This document shows, one piece after another, positions 1-5,548 of a stretch of 5,548 nt of DNA. Origin of the DNA: Chloroflexi bacterium UBA6019 (GTDB lineage Bacteria; Chloroflexota; Dormibacteria; Dormibacterales; Dormibacteraceae); contig DIZV01000053.1 in assembly GCA_002427995.1 (NCBI GenBank), positions 1 to 5,548 on the forward strand, read 5' to 3'. The translations under genes and the position numbers were made by a program. Within the stretch, counting starts at the first letter, position 1. Each line of letters opens with the position of its first letter. The notes beneath the pieces are model-generated. The model did not search any database and had not been told where the DNA came from. It worked only from the letters and a program-made list of their open reading frames with translations.

Positions 1-1
1 G

Positions 2-187
2 GCCCTGGTGGAGTGTGGGCTGGAGCCCTGGGAGGCCCTGGCGGCGGCAACGTGGAAGGGTGGGCAGGTGCTGGGCGAACCGGGCGCCGGCGTCATCGAG
101 GAAGGCGGACCGCCCGACTTCTTCCTCGTCCACGGCGACCCCCTCAGCGACCCGTCTGCACTCTGGCGAGTCTGGAAGGTTGCCTGA
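2..187 (+). CDS. Amidohydrolase family protein, C-terminal fragment
   Basis: This frame is open from the left edge to a TGA at 185-187 and gives 61 residues with no start inside the window, so the gene begins upstream. The segment GLEPWEALAAAT followed by VLGEPGAGVIEEGGPPDFFLV and HGDPLSDPSALWRVWKVA has the pattern of the C-terminal part of metal-dependent amidohydrolases of the imidazolonepropionase/prolidase-like type. There a helix of the form G(L/M)xPxEALxAAT is followed by G.I..G..AD.(V/L)L..DPL.D...L..V, the small beta-sandwich that packs against the metal-binding barrel. The usual 'ADLV' is here PDFFLV. The catalytic metal ligands lie outside the window, so neither substrate nor activity can be judged. 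It ends 45 bases before the next start on the same strand and could be cotranscribed with recJ. Confidence 0.8.
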   Translation, partial: ALVECGLEPWEALAAATWKGGQVLGEPGAGVIEEGGPPDFFLVHGDPLSDPSALWRVWKVA

Positions 188-221
188 TCGCGACCTTTGT
201 GATGTGGACATCGACGTCCTC

Positions 222-226
222 GAGGT
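222..226 (+). promoter_or_regulatory. Ribosome binding site before the TTG at 233
   Basis: GAGGT lies 6 bases upstream of the TTG at 233-235. It is a good Shine-Dalgarno match at a workable distance, and it supports translation starting at 233. The TTG at 565, by contrast, has only C-rich sequence before it. This difference is one reason to suspect that the recJ product really begins at 233. Confidence 0.5.
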
Positions 227-232
227 AGAGAA

Positions 233-568
233 TTGAGCCCAGAGACAGCTGGATTGGACGATCAAGAAGACATCGCAGAAGAGGTCCCCGCGAAGAGCGA
301 TCGGGGGCCGGCCGATCCCAAAGCTGACGGCAAGCAGCCCTCCGAGGCCGACCTGCCTGCCGACTCGGGAATCGAGGCGATCGGCCCTGGGACAGCGTCG
401 GAGCCGAGCGACGAGGTTGCCAACCCCGCTCCTCGCCTCTACCAGCTGAGACCGGCAGGGTTGCGCCCGGTTCGGCGGCGGTTGCGTCGCCACGGCCTCC
501 GCAACGACTGTCCTCCCGACCAGCGCCGCTGGCCCCGGTCGTCCTCCCCGCGCACCCACCTGCGTTGA
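233..568 (+). CDS. Acidic disordered ORF, probable frameshifted N-terminus of RecJ
   Basis: The frame opens with a TTG behind GAGGT and encodes 111 residues. Residues 1-70 are acidic and low-complexity: about 17 Asp/Glu against 5 Lys/Arg, rich in Ala, Pro and Ser, with no hydrophobic core. From residue 71 the character changes abruptly to Arg-rich (13 of 40 or so residues), as expected when a GC-rich gene is read out of frame. Over the same bases the recJ frame is open from 328 and, from about 442 to 564, reads as a Pro/Ala/Ser linker running straight into RecJ. The simplest reading is one base missing somewhere around 424-460 (there is a CCCC run at 424-427), so that residues 1 to about 70 belong to a RecJ of roughly 698 residues. 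The alternative is a separate small protein whose stop overlaps the recJ start as TTGA at 565-568, a translational-coupling arrangement. No known domain is recognised. Confidence 0.45.
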   Translation: MSPETAGLDDQEDIAEEVPAKSDRGPADPKADGKQPSEADLPADSGIEAIGPGTASEPSDEVANPAPRLYQLRPAGLRPVRRRLRRHGLRNDCPPDQRRWPRSSSPRTHLR

Positions 569-2328
569 CCGCCGGGGTCACGCCCCCCAAAGCCGTCACC
601 GGGTCGCCCGTGACGGGACGCCCGCGGCACATTCCCCGCGAGTGGCAGCTGGCGGCGGCCGATCCACCCGCCGATTTCGAAGCGCAGGCGTCGCCGCTGC
701 TTCGACGGGTGCTCTGGTCCCGGCGGTTGGTGATCGTCGACAGCCACGATTTCCTCCACGCCGAGGAGGCCCCCTTACACCCGCCGGAGATGATGATGTC
801 GCTGACCCCCGCCGTCCAGATGGCGTCAGAGGCGATTCAGACCGGGCGCCGGATCGCGATCTTCGGCGACTACGACGCCGATGGGGTCACCGCCACGGCG
901 CTGCTGCAGCGCGGCCTGACCGCCGCCGGCGCTGACGTCGTCACCTACATCCCGCACCGGGTCAACGACGGCTACGGCCTGAGTCCCGAGGGCCTTGAAG
1001 AGCTCCACCGGCAGGGAGCCGGCCTGGTCATCAGCTGTGACTGCGGCACCAACTCGGTGGACGTCGTCGCCCAGCGACCAGCGGGCCTGCAACTGATCGT
1101 CACCGACCATCACCTGCCCGCTGCTGAGATCGCACGACCAGACGCACTCCTCAATCCCCACCAGCCCGGCGATGTCTATCCCTTCAAGGAGCTGTCGGGC
1201 GCTGGCGTGGCCTTCAAGCTCGTCCAGGGTCTGGAGCAGACCGGGCTTGGGGGCCTCGATGCTGCCGTGCTTGAGCAGTTGACCCAGTTGGTGGCGGTGG
1301 GGGCGATCGCCGATGTCGTCGCCCTCCTCGATGAGAACCGCACCCTGGTCAGGCGCGGCCTGCTCGAGATGGAGGAGCGCCCCCTGCCGGGTATCCGTGC
1401 GCTGATCGAGACCGGCATCCTGCGGCGTCCCCTGAATTCGACCGCGATCGGCTTCCAGCTGGCTCCCCGGATCAACGCGGCCGGCCGCATGGACGACGCC
1501 CGCCTGGCGCTCGACCTGCTGCTCGCCGACGACATCGAGGTGGCCCGGCCGCTGGCGGAGCAGATGGAGAGCCACAACCAGTCCCGCCGGCAGGCGACCG
1601 ACACCGCTCTCAGCGAGGCCTTGGGGCGACTCGAGGAAGAGGGCGTGCCCGACTCCGCCATCGTCCTCGCTGACGAGCGCTGGTCGCTGGGGCTGGTGGG
1701 GCTGATCGCGGGCCGGCTTGTCGACGCCCACAACATGCCGGCCTTCGTGCTCAACCGGGGTGAGTCGGAGAGCCGCGGCTCGGCGCGCTCCGTCGACGGC
1801 TTCAACGTGGTCGACGCGCTGACCAGCTGCGCTGGAGTGTTGAGCCGCTTCGGCGGCCACCAGGCCGCCGCCGGGTTCGCCTGCGCCAACGAGGACCTGC
1901 CCGCCCTGATCGACGGGCTCCAGGAATTCGCGGCCGGGAAGCGACCCGAAGGCGGCTGGAGCCGGGTGATGCCCATCGACGCCGAGGTCGGCTTCGATGA
2001 GCTCAGTACCGAGGCCGTCGAGGACCTGGCCTTGCTGGAGCCGTTTGGCCAGGGCAATCGCCCGCCTCGCTTCTGCGGCCGTGGCCTGGTGCTCAAGGCG
2101 GCCACCGCGTTCGGCGGCGAACGGGAGCACCTCAAGCTCTGGCTTGGCGGCGGCGAGCGCGTCATCGAGTCGGTGGCCTGGCGCCGTGGCGCCTACATCG
2201 ACGACTACCGGCGCCTGGCCCAGCGGGGCCAGCGTCTTGACGTTTTGTTCAGCCCCGAGGTCAGCCGTTGGGACGGCGAGGCGACGGTTCGGCTGGAGCT
2301 TGAGGACGTCCGCGCCGCGGCCTCCTAG
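565..2328 (+). CDS. recJ: Single-stranded-DNA-specific exonuclease RecJ
   Basis: The product is a 5'-3' single-strand DNA exonuclease of the cytoplasmic recombination and repair machinery (RecFOR end resection, mismatch and base excision repair). Read from the TTG at 565 it has 587 residues, near the usual size (E. coli about 577). The DHH phosphoesterase domain shows FGDYDADGVTA (100-110), SCDCGT (157-162), TDHH (180-183), SGAGVAFKL (211-219) and VGAIADVV (245-252), which carry the Asp/His metal ligands. The DHHA1 part shows RINAAGRMDDAR (302-313), GLVGLIAGRL (377-386), GSARSVDGFNV (405-415) and FGGHQAAAGF (429-438). EPFGQGNRPPRF (492-503) leads into the C-terminal OB-fold. The usual WHxGVxGI motif reads WSLGLVGL here, with Ser for His; other core motifs look intact. 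The start is uncertain: no ribosome binding site precedes 565, and translation may begin at 233 with a frameshift between. A GTG at 610 is another in-frame option. Confidence 0.95.
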   Translation: MTAGVTPPKAVTGSPVTGRPRHIPREWQLAAADPPADFEAQASPLLRRVLWSRRLVIVDSHDFLHAEEAPLHPPEMMMSLTPAVQMASEAIQTGRRIAIFGDYDADGVTATALLQRGLTAAGADVVTYIPHRVNDGYGLSPEGLEELHRQGAGLVISCDCGTNSVDVVAQRPAGLQLIVTDHHLPAAEIARPDALLNPHQPGDVYPFKELSGAGVAFKLVQGLEQTGLGGLDAAVLEQLTQLVAVGAIADVVALLDENRTLVRRGLLEMEERPLPGIRALIETGILRRPLNSTAIGFQLAPRINAAGRMDDARLALDLLLADDIEVARPLAEQMESHNQSRRQATDTALSEALGRLEEEGVPDSAIVLADERWSLGLVGLIAGRLVDAHNMPAFVLNRGESESRGSARSVDGFNVVDALTSCAGVLSRFGGHQAAAGFACANEDLPALIDGLQEFAAGKRPEGGWSRVMPIDAEVGFDELSTEAVEDLALLEPFGQGNRPPRFCGRGLVLKAATAFGGEREHLKLWLGGGERVIESVAWRRGAYIDDYRRLAQRGQRLDVLFSPEVSRWDGEATVRLELEDVRAAAS

Positions 2329-2359
2329 TCGGCCACAGATTCAGTTCGCAAAGATCGCC

Positions 2360-2388
2360 TAGACATCCCTCAGCGCCGGTGTTAGCTT
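2360..2388 (+). promoter_or_regulatory. Possible sigma-70-type promoter before cobB
   Basis: TAGACA (2360-2365) is one mismatch from the -35 consensus TTGACA. It is followed after 17 bases by TAGCTT (2383-2388), which matches the TAnnnT pattern of a -10 box. The pair lies in the 124-base gap after recJ and would start transcription near 2395, giving cobB its own leader of about 58 bases. The -10 matches the consensus at only 3 of 6 positions, so this is suggestive only. Confidence 0.33.
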
Positions 2389-2440
2389 GGGCTGGGGTCA
2401 CTTGTTGCTGACGTCGTACCACCTGCCCCGGCGTACCCAT

Positions 2441-2445
2441 GGAGG
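2441..2445 (+). promoter_or_regulatory. Ribosome binding site that sets the cobB start
   Basis: GGAGG lies 7 bases before the TTG at 2453. The ATG at 2439 overlaps it but is in another frame and reaches a stop within six codons. An upstream in-frame TTG at 2387 has no comparable site. The strength and spacing of GGAGG point to TTG 2453 as the start; the protein then begins ten residues before the PRLVLAGAG strand that leads into the P-loop. Confidence 0.75.
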
Positions 2446-2452
2446 TTGGCAG

Positions 2453-3872
2453 TTGACGTCAGGCTACGACGAGGTTCATGTCCCCAGGCTGGTGCTGGCG
2501 GGTGCCGGCAGCAGCACCGGCAAGACCACCCTGACCGCCGGCCTGATCGCCGCCTATCGCCGCCGGGGCCTGCGCGTGAAGCCGTTCAAGGTCGGGCCTG
2601 ACCACGTCGACGCCGCCTACCTCGCGCATGTCGCCGGCAACCCCTGTCGCAACCTCGACCCGTGGATCCTCGGTCGCGACGCCATCCTGCGGAGCTTCCA
2701 CCGCGGTTGCGCCGACGCAGACCTGGCGGTGGTGGAGGGCATGCTCGGCCTGTACGACTCGTGGGGCTGCCGGTACCGAGGGCAGCACCGCCGAACTGAG
2801 CAAGCTGATCGAGGCGCCGGTGATCCTGATCCTCGACGTCGCCACCACGGTCCAGAGCGCGGCGGCGCTGGCCTTGGGCTTCAAGTCGATGGACCCCCGG
2901 GTTGGCATCGCCGGCGTAATCCTCAACCACGTCGCCGACGACGCCCACGCCCGCTGGGTCGAGGAGGCGGTCTGGAAGGAGGCCAAGATCCCGGTGCTGG
3001 GATGGCTGCCCACGCTCGGCGAGCTCGCCATCGCGGCCGACGATCGCGACCCCGCACCAATGGGAGACAGCCCCAAGTTCGACGCCGCCATCGAGGTCCT
3101 ATCCGCGGCGATCGAACGGCACCTGGACCTCGACCTCCTGATGCGCATCGCGGATAAGTCTCGGCCGGTGCGCATGATCCCCCGGGTGGTGGCGCCGGTG
3201 ATCGACGACGCCGACGTCGGGGTGCGAATTGGCGTCGCCTATGACGAGGCGTTCAACCTCTACTACCCGGAGAACCTCGAGATTCTCAGCGAGGCGGGGG
3301 CCGAGATCGTCACTTTCAGCCCTCTTCATGACCGGCACCTGCCAAGCGTCCATGGTGTCTACATGGCGGGCGCCAGCTCCGACCGGTACGCCGTCGACCT
3401 CTCGCGCAACTCGAGCATGCGCGAATCGCTCCGGCAGGCCCATGACGACGGGATGCCCATCTACGCCGAGTGTGGGGGGCTGATGTACCTCTCTCGGGTG
3501 GTCGTCGGTCCGGCTGGGCAGGACCTTGAGATGGCGGGGCTTTTGCCCCTCCGAGTCCGGCCGGAAACCGGAGTCCGCCACATGGGCTATCGGGAGATGC
3601 GCACCCTGGACGACTGCCTGCTGGCAGGTCGCGGCCGCAGCCTCCGCGGGCACGAGCTGCACTGGAGCATCGTTACCGGAACCGGTAGCGTGGCCTACGC
3701 ATACGAGCTTTTCGACCCGTCAGGGTATCGCGCCGGCCACGAGGGCTACACCAAACCAGGCGTCCTGGCCAGCAACATCCACCTGCACTTCGGCCAGGAC
3801 CCGGAGCTGGCTCTGAACTTCCTGCGCCCCTGCGCGCACCGCAGCCGCCCCGAGCCGGTGGTCAGCGCTTAA
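2453..3872 (+). CDS. cobB: Cobyrinate/hydrogenobyrinate a,c-diamide synthase, frameshifted
   Basis: CobB/CbiA enzymes amidate the a and c side chains of the corrin ring using glutamine and ATP, in the cytoplasm, during cobalamin synthesis. The first part (2453-2764, 104 residues) has the P-loop GAGSSTGKTT (17-26), KPFKVGPDHVDAAYL (43-57), NLDPWIL (67-73) and VVEGMLGLYD (93-102). The second (2766-3872, 368 residues) starts with GTEGSTAELSKL, the expected continuation, then ILILDVATT. A type-3 glutamine amidotransferase domain follows: AYDEAFNLYYPENLE, the nucleophile in ECGGLMYL (Cys near residue 340 of the joined protein), GYREM, GHELHWS and SNIHLHF with the catalytic-type His. Skipping one G in the GGGG run at 2763-2766 joins both parts into 472 residues, close to the family's usual length. 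An oddity is AGASSD (3366-3383) where relatives have a GGGYPE-like motif. No other cobalamin gene is nearby; a relative acting on another tetrapyrrole is possible. As sequenced, the gene yields only a truncated product. Confidence 0.88.
2763..2766 (+). other. Frameshift site in cobB (GGGG run)
   Basis: Up to TGG at 2762-2764 the conserved CobB sequence is read in one frame. From GCT at 2766 it continues in the next frame as AAGTEGSTAELSK. Removing one of the four Gs restores an uninterrupted protein with no missing or repeated conserved residues. The left frame runs on as an Arg-rich out-of-frame product until a stop at 3155-3157. A homopolymer of this kind is a classic place for a sequencing error or a slipped-strand mutation. 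Confidence 0.85.
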
Positions 3873-3918
3873 GGGCGAGGACCCCCTCATGTCTGCCCGG
3901 AAAATGGACCGGGACGTG

Positions 3919-4122
3919 TCAGCGCCGCAGCAGCAGGTTGAGGATGATGGTCAGCGCGACGCTGATCAGGAGCCCGGTCATCAGCGGCGAGTACAGGGTG
4001 AAGCTGCCGCGGCTGATGCGGATGTCGCCGGGCAGACGGCCCAGCGGCAGTCCGGCCTGGACCAGCAGACCGATGACCAGGATCCCGCCGCCGATGATGA
4101 TCAGGATTTTGCCCGGACTCAC
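3919..4122 (-). CDS. DUF2905 family small membrane protein
   Basis: This is a 67-residue protein with a GTG start at 4122-4120 and a stop at 3921-3919. A first hydrophobic helix (about residues 5-22, KILIIIGGGILVIGLLV) is followed by the conserved loop LPLGRLPGDIRISRGSF (25-41) and a second helix (about 45-65) ending in a short basic tail LLLRR. The GRLPGDI(R/K)I loop between two helices in a chain of about 65-70 residues is the signature of the DUF2905 family of bacterial inner membrane proteins, whose function is unknown. It lies alone on the minus strand, convergent with cobB (46-base gap) and divergent from the hydrolase gene (79-base gap), so it must have its own promoter. No clear ribosome binding site is visible before the GTG. 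The recognition is strong, but no function follows from it. Confidence 0.9.
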   Translation of the reverse strand: MSPGKILIIIGGGILVIGLLVQAGLPLGRLPGDIRISRGSFTLYSPLMTGLLISVALTIILNLLLRR

Positions 4123-4190
4123 GGTTTGATCTTATGCCGCCGCCAGCGCCCGCAATCCCTAAGCCGCTAATCTGGTAGCCCGCGGATTCG

Positions 4191-4196
4191 AGGAGG
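4191..4196 (+). promoter_or_regulatory. Ribosome binding site of the alpha/beta hydrolase
   Basis: AGGAGG lies 5 bases before the ATG at 4202 and is a near-perfect Shine-Dalgarno sequence, which fixes this start. About 18-23 bases further upstream TAATCT (4168-4173) fits a TAnnnT -10 box, but no -35 element is visible at the right distance, so I do not call a promoter. Confidence 0.8.
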
Positions 4197-4201
4197 AAGA
4201 C

Positions 4202-5029
4202 ATGCTCACAGTTTCGACCAACGGCATCGAGATGTACTACGAGCGCAAGGGCTCCGGCGAGCCGCTGCTGCTGGTGCCGGGGCTGCTCTTCGGAGCCGAA
4301 CACTGGCGCCCGCAGATTGACGCGCTGGCCTCCGACTACGACGTCATCGCCGTCGATCTCCGCGGCCAGTACCACACCACCACCACCGACGACCAGGCCG
4401 ACTACGACATGTGGAACCAGACCGAGGACGTCTACGGGCTGATCCAGGCCCTTGGCATCGGGCCGGTCCATTATGCGGGGCTGTCGATGGGCGGCTTCAT
4501 CGGCATGCGCATGGCCCTCAAGCACCCCGAGGCCGTGCGCGACCTCATCCTCATCGACACCCAGGCGCACGGTGAGGACGAGGACAAGAAGGCGCAGTAC
4601 GCGGCCTTCCGCAAGCTCTACCTGGAGGGGGTGATCGAGCCCCTGGAGGCGGCTTTGCCGCTCTCATTCTTCTGCGACGACTTCATCGCCAACCACAAGG
4701 ACGCGGTCAATGCCTGGTTCGGCAACCTGCTTGCCGGAAACCACCAAGGCACCGTCCATGCCAGCCAGGGCGTCGACGACCGCGATGACATCGCCGACCG
4801 GCTGGGCGAGATCAACCTGCCGACGCTGGTGGCGCACGGAACCGAGGATGTGCCGATCGAGATCGAGAAGGCTGAGGCGATGGCGTCGCTGATCCCGCGG
4901 GCGAGGTTCGTCCGTATCGAGGGCGCCGGGCACCAGTCCAACGTGGATCATCCCGACGAGGTGAGCGCCTTGATCGGCGACTTCCTGGCCGAGGTCAGGC
5001 AGGCCGCCCCGGCAGGCACGGCGGGGTAA
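4202..5029 (+). CDS. Alpha/beta fold hydrolase
   Basis: The product is a 275-residue soluble enzyme of the alpha/beta hydrolase superfamily, with no signal peptide. The N-terminal strands read GIEMYYERKGSG and PLLLVPGL (8-28). YDVIAVDLRGQ (46-56) is the next core strand and turn. The nucleophile elbow is GLSMGG with Ser95. The acid is probably Asp216 in LVAHGTEDVPI, and the base His244 in IEGAGHQSNVDHP, so the catalytic triad is complete. The usual HG of the oxyanion-hole loop after the first strand is PGLLFGAEHW here, as in some 3-oxoadipate enol-lactonase-like members. The cap segment (about 122-200) is acidic and diverged, so the substrate cannot be read from it: esterase, lactonase or C-C hydrolase are all possible. 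The last residues, RQAAPAGTAG, look like a flexible tail. It sits 8 bases before the next gene and is probably cotranscribed with it. Confidence 0.92.
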   Translation: MLTVSTNGIEMYYERKGSGEPLLLVPGLLFGAEHWRPQIDALASDYDVIAVDLRGQYHTTTTDDQADYDMWNQTEDVYGLIQALGIGPVHYAGLSMGGFIGMRMALKHPEAVRDLILIDTQAHGEDEDKKAQYAAFRKLYLEGVIEPLEAALPLSFFCDDFIANHKDAVNAWFGNLLAGNHQGTVHASQGVDDRDDIADRLGEINLPTLVAHGTEDVPIEIEKAEAMASLIPRARFVRIEGAGHQSNVDHPDEVSALIGDFLAEVRQAAPAGTAG

Positions 5030-5037
5030 CGCGCCGG

Positions 5038-5355
5038 GTGCAGTACGCCGCCTACCACTTTCAGTTGGAGGACATCCGCAGCATCGTCCCCGAGGGGCAG
5101 GAGCTGCTGATGCTGGGCCGAGCGCTGGCCCGCCGCCTGCCCTCGGTCAGCCGTCACGAGGTGATGCATGGAACCGCGGCCACGCCGATGGTCGAAGGCC
5201 CCGGCTACGTGATCGCTTTCGACGTCCCCAAGAACGTGCGCGACTCGATCGACTTGAACCTCAAGAAGATCAAGGGCTACAAAGGCTACAAGGTCATCGA
5301 GCTGGGCAAGGAACCGGGCTACGACCTGGTCAAGGGGCGCATCCCCAAGCCGTAA
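5038..5355 (+). CDS. Uncharacterised 105-residue protein
   Basis: The frame opens with GTG 8 bases after the hydrolase stop. The G-rich stretch before it is only a weak ribosome binding site, which fits translation coupled to the upstream gene. I do not recognise the family. The protein looks soluble, with no signal peptide or membrane segment. The N-terminal half has a helix-like QELLMLGRALARRL (21-34) and RHEVMHGTAATP (39-50). A hydrophobic strand YVIAFDV (57-63), a helix NVRDSIDLNLKKI (66-78) and a strand YKVIELG (84-90) suggest a small alpha/beta fold. The C-terminal part is lysine-rich with a tandem KGYKGYK (79-85) and ends RIPKP. Regular GC-biased third positions, ordinary composition and tight spacing make it a real gene. 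Its role may relate to the hydrolase, but the sequence does not show how. It ends 9 bases from a convergent gene. Confidence 0.75.
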   Translation: MQYAAYHFQLEDIRSIVPEGQELLMLGRALARRLPSVSRHEVMHGTAATPMVEGPGYVIAFDVPKNVRDSIDLNLKKIKGYKGYKVIELGKEPGYDLVKGRIPKP

Positions 5356-5364
5356 CCGACCTGG

Positions 5365-5547
5365 CTAAGGGCCGGGCTGATCGGGGCCATAAGGAGTGAA
5401 GAGGAACTCGGGTGCGTCGTGCACTGGCGGCTCCGGGAAGCGTTCGCCCTTGGGGGCAATCGCGAAAAGGACGGAGCCCAGGGCTCCGAGCAACAGCAGC
5501 ACCCCGAGGAGCACCAGTGGACCAGGGAGGCCGCCGCCGCCGCCGTT
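5365..5547 (-). CDS. C-terminal part of a single-helix membrane-anchored protein
   Basis: On the minus strand a frame is open from the right edge to a TAG at 5367-5365, giving 60 residues with no start in the window. It begins with a glycine run (NGGGGG), then one strongly hydrophobic segment of about 20 residues (residues 10-31 from the edge, including LVLLGVLLLLGALGSVLF). It ends in a tail of about 29 residues, PKGERFPEPPVHDAPEFLF then TPYGPDQPGP, rich in Pro and acidic residues. A glycine-rich linker, a single membrane helix and a short tail are typical of a protein anchored by its C-terminus, with its main domain outside the window. There is no LPxTG sortase motif. The glycine-run codons (GGC repeated) and the overlap-free convergent position support coding, but the family cannot be named. 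Confidence 0.65.
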   Translation of the reverse strand, partial: NGGGGGLPGPLVLLGVLLLLGALGSVLFAIAPKGERFPEPPVHDAPEFLFTPYGPDQPGP

Positions 5548-5548
5548 G

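Noticed and set aside
13..236. Two open frames with ATG starts at the left edge
   Set aside because: Both are Gly/Arg-rich or Ser/Arg-rich shadow readings; the frame beginning at base 2 clearly encodes an amidohydrolase C-terminus over most of the same bases.
826..2165. Long minus-strand open frames opposite recJ
   Set aside because: They are antisense shadows of a strongly GC-biased gene, with Ser/Arg-rich or otherwise incoherent composition and no motifs, while the plus strand carries every RecJ motif.
2329..2452. Possible cobalamin riboswitch upstream of cobB
   Set aside because: The leader is short and I see none of the conserved B12-box elements (such as GCCACTG) nor the expected multi-helix arrangement.
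2409..2461. Two TGACGTC sites 45 bases apart (2409 and 2454), the second the perfect palindrome TGACGTCA over the cobB start codon
   Set aside because: GACGTC recurs within coding sequence elsewhere in this GC-rich window (for example in recJ and cobB), so two copies are not enough to call an operator.
3896..3913. Inverted repeat CCCGG / CCGGG with an 8-base loop between convergent cobB and DUF2905 genes
   Set aside because: The stem is only 5 base pairs and no T-run follows on either strand, so it is not a supportable intrinsic terminator despite the fitting location.
3887..4570. A 227-residue minus-strand frame covering the DUF2905 gene and part of the hydrolase
   Set aside because: It overlaps two confidently recognised genes in other frames, and its sequence turns into the Arg/Pro/His-rich pattern of out-of-frame reading over the DUF2905 gene.
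5370..5388. GGCC ... GGCC pairing at the convergent gene ends near the right edge
   Set aside because: It is a 4-base stem with no T-run, lies inside the minus-strand coding tail, and is expected by chance in such GC-rich DNA.

Overview
The window is GC-rich bacterial DNA, densely packed with genes and with strongly GC-biased third codon positions. TTG, GTG and ATG starts are all used, some behind good purine-rich ribosome binding sites. Nothing identifies the species. A bacterial RecJ, a CobB/CbiA-type a,c-diamide synthase and a DUF2905 membrane protein together would fit a high-GC Terrabacteria lineage (Chloroflexota, Dormibacterota or Actinomycetota type), but that placement is a low-confidence guess.

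Layout, left to right. (1) The C-terminal end of a metal-dependent amidohydrolase, cut by the left edge (2-187, +). (2) A TTG-started acidic reading frame (233-568, +). It either encodes a small protein coupled to recJ or, more likely, is the disordered N-terminus of RecJ separated from it by a frameshift. (3) recJ, a DHH/DHHA1 single-strand exonuclease (565-2328, +). (4) After 124 bases holding a possible promoter and a strong ribosome binding site, a cobyrinate/hydrogenobyrinate a,c-diamide synthase (2453-3872, +). It is complete in content but broken by a one-base frameshift in a GGGG run at 2763-2766. (5) A small DUF2905 two-helix membrane protein on the minus strand (3919-4122), convergent with cobB. 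(6) An alpha/beta hydrolase (4202-5029, +) followed after 8 bases by an unrecognised 105-residue protein (5038-5355, +), a likely two-gene operon. (7) The C-terminus of a minus-strand protein with one hydrophobic segment and a proline-rich tail, cut by the right edge (5365-5547).

The genes do not form one pathway: DNA repair, corrinoid biosynthesis, a generic hydrolase and membrane proteins lie side by side, with no other cobalamin gene and no B12 riboswitch visible. I see no RNA gene, CRISPR array, insertion sequence, phage gene or recognisable defence system. I did not find a convincing new system. The points worth a second look are the two probable frameshifts, an altered motif in the glutaminase domain of CobB, and the unidentified hydrolase partner.
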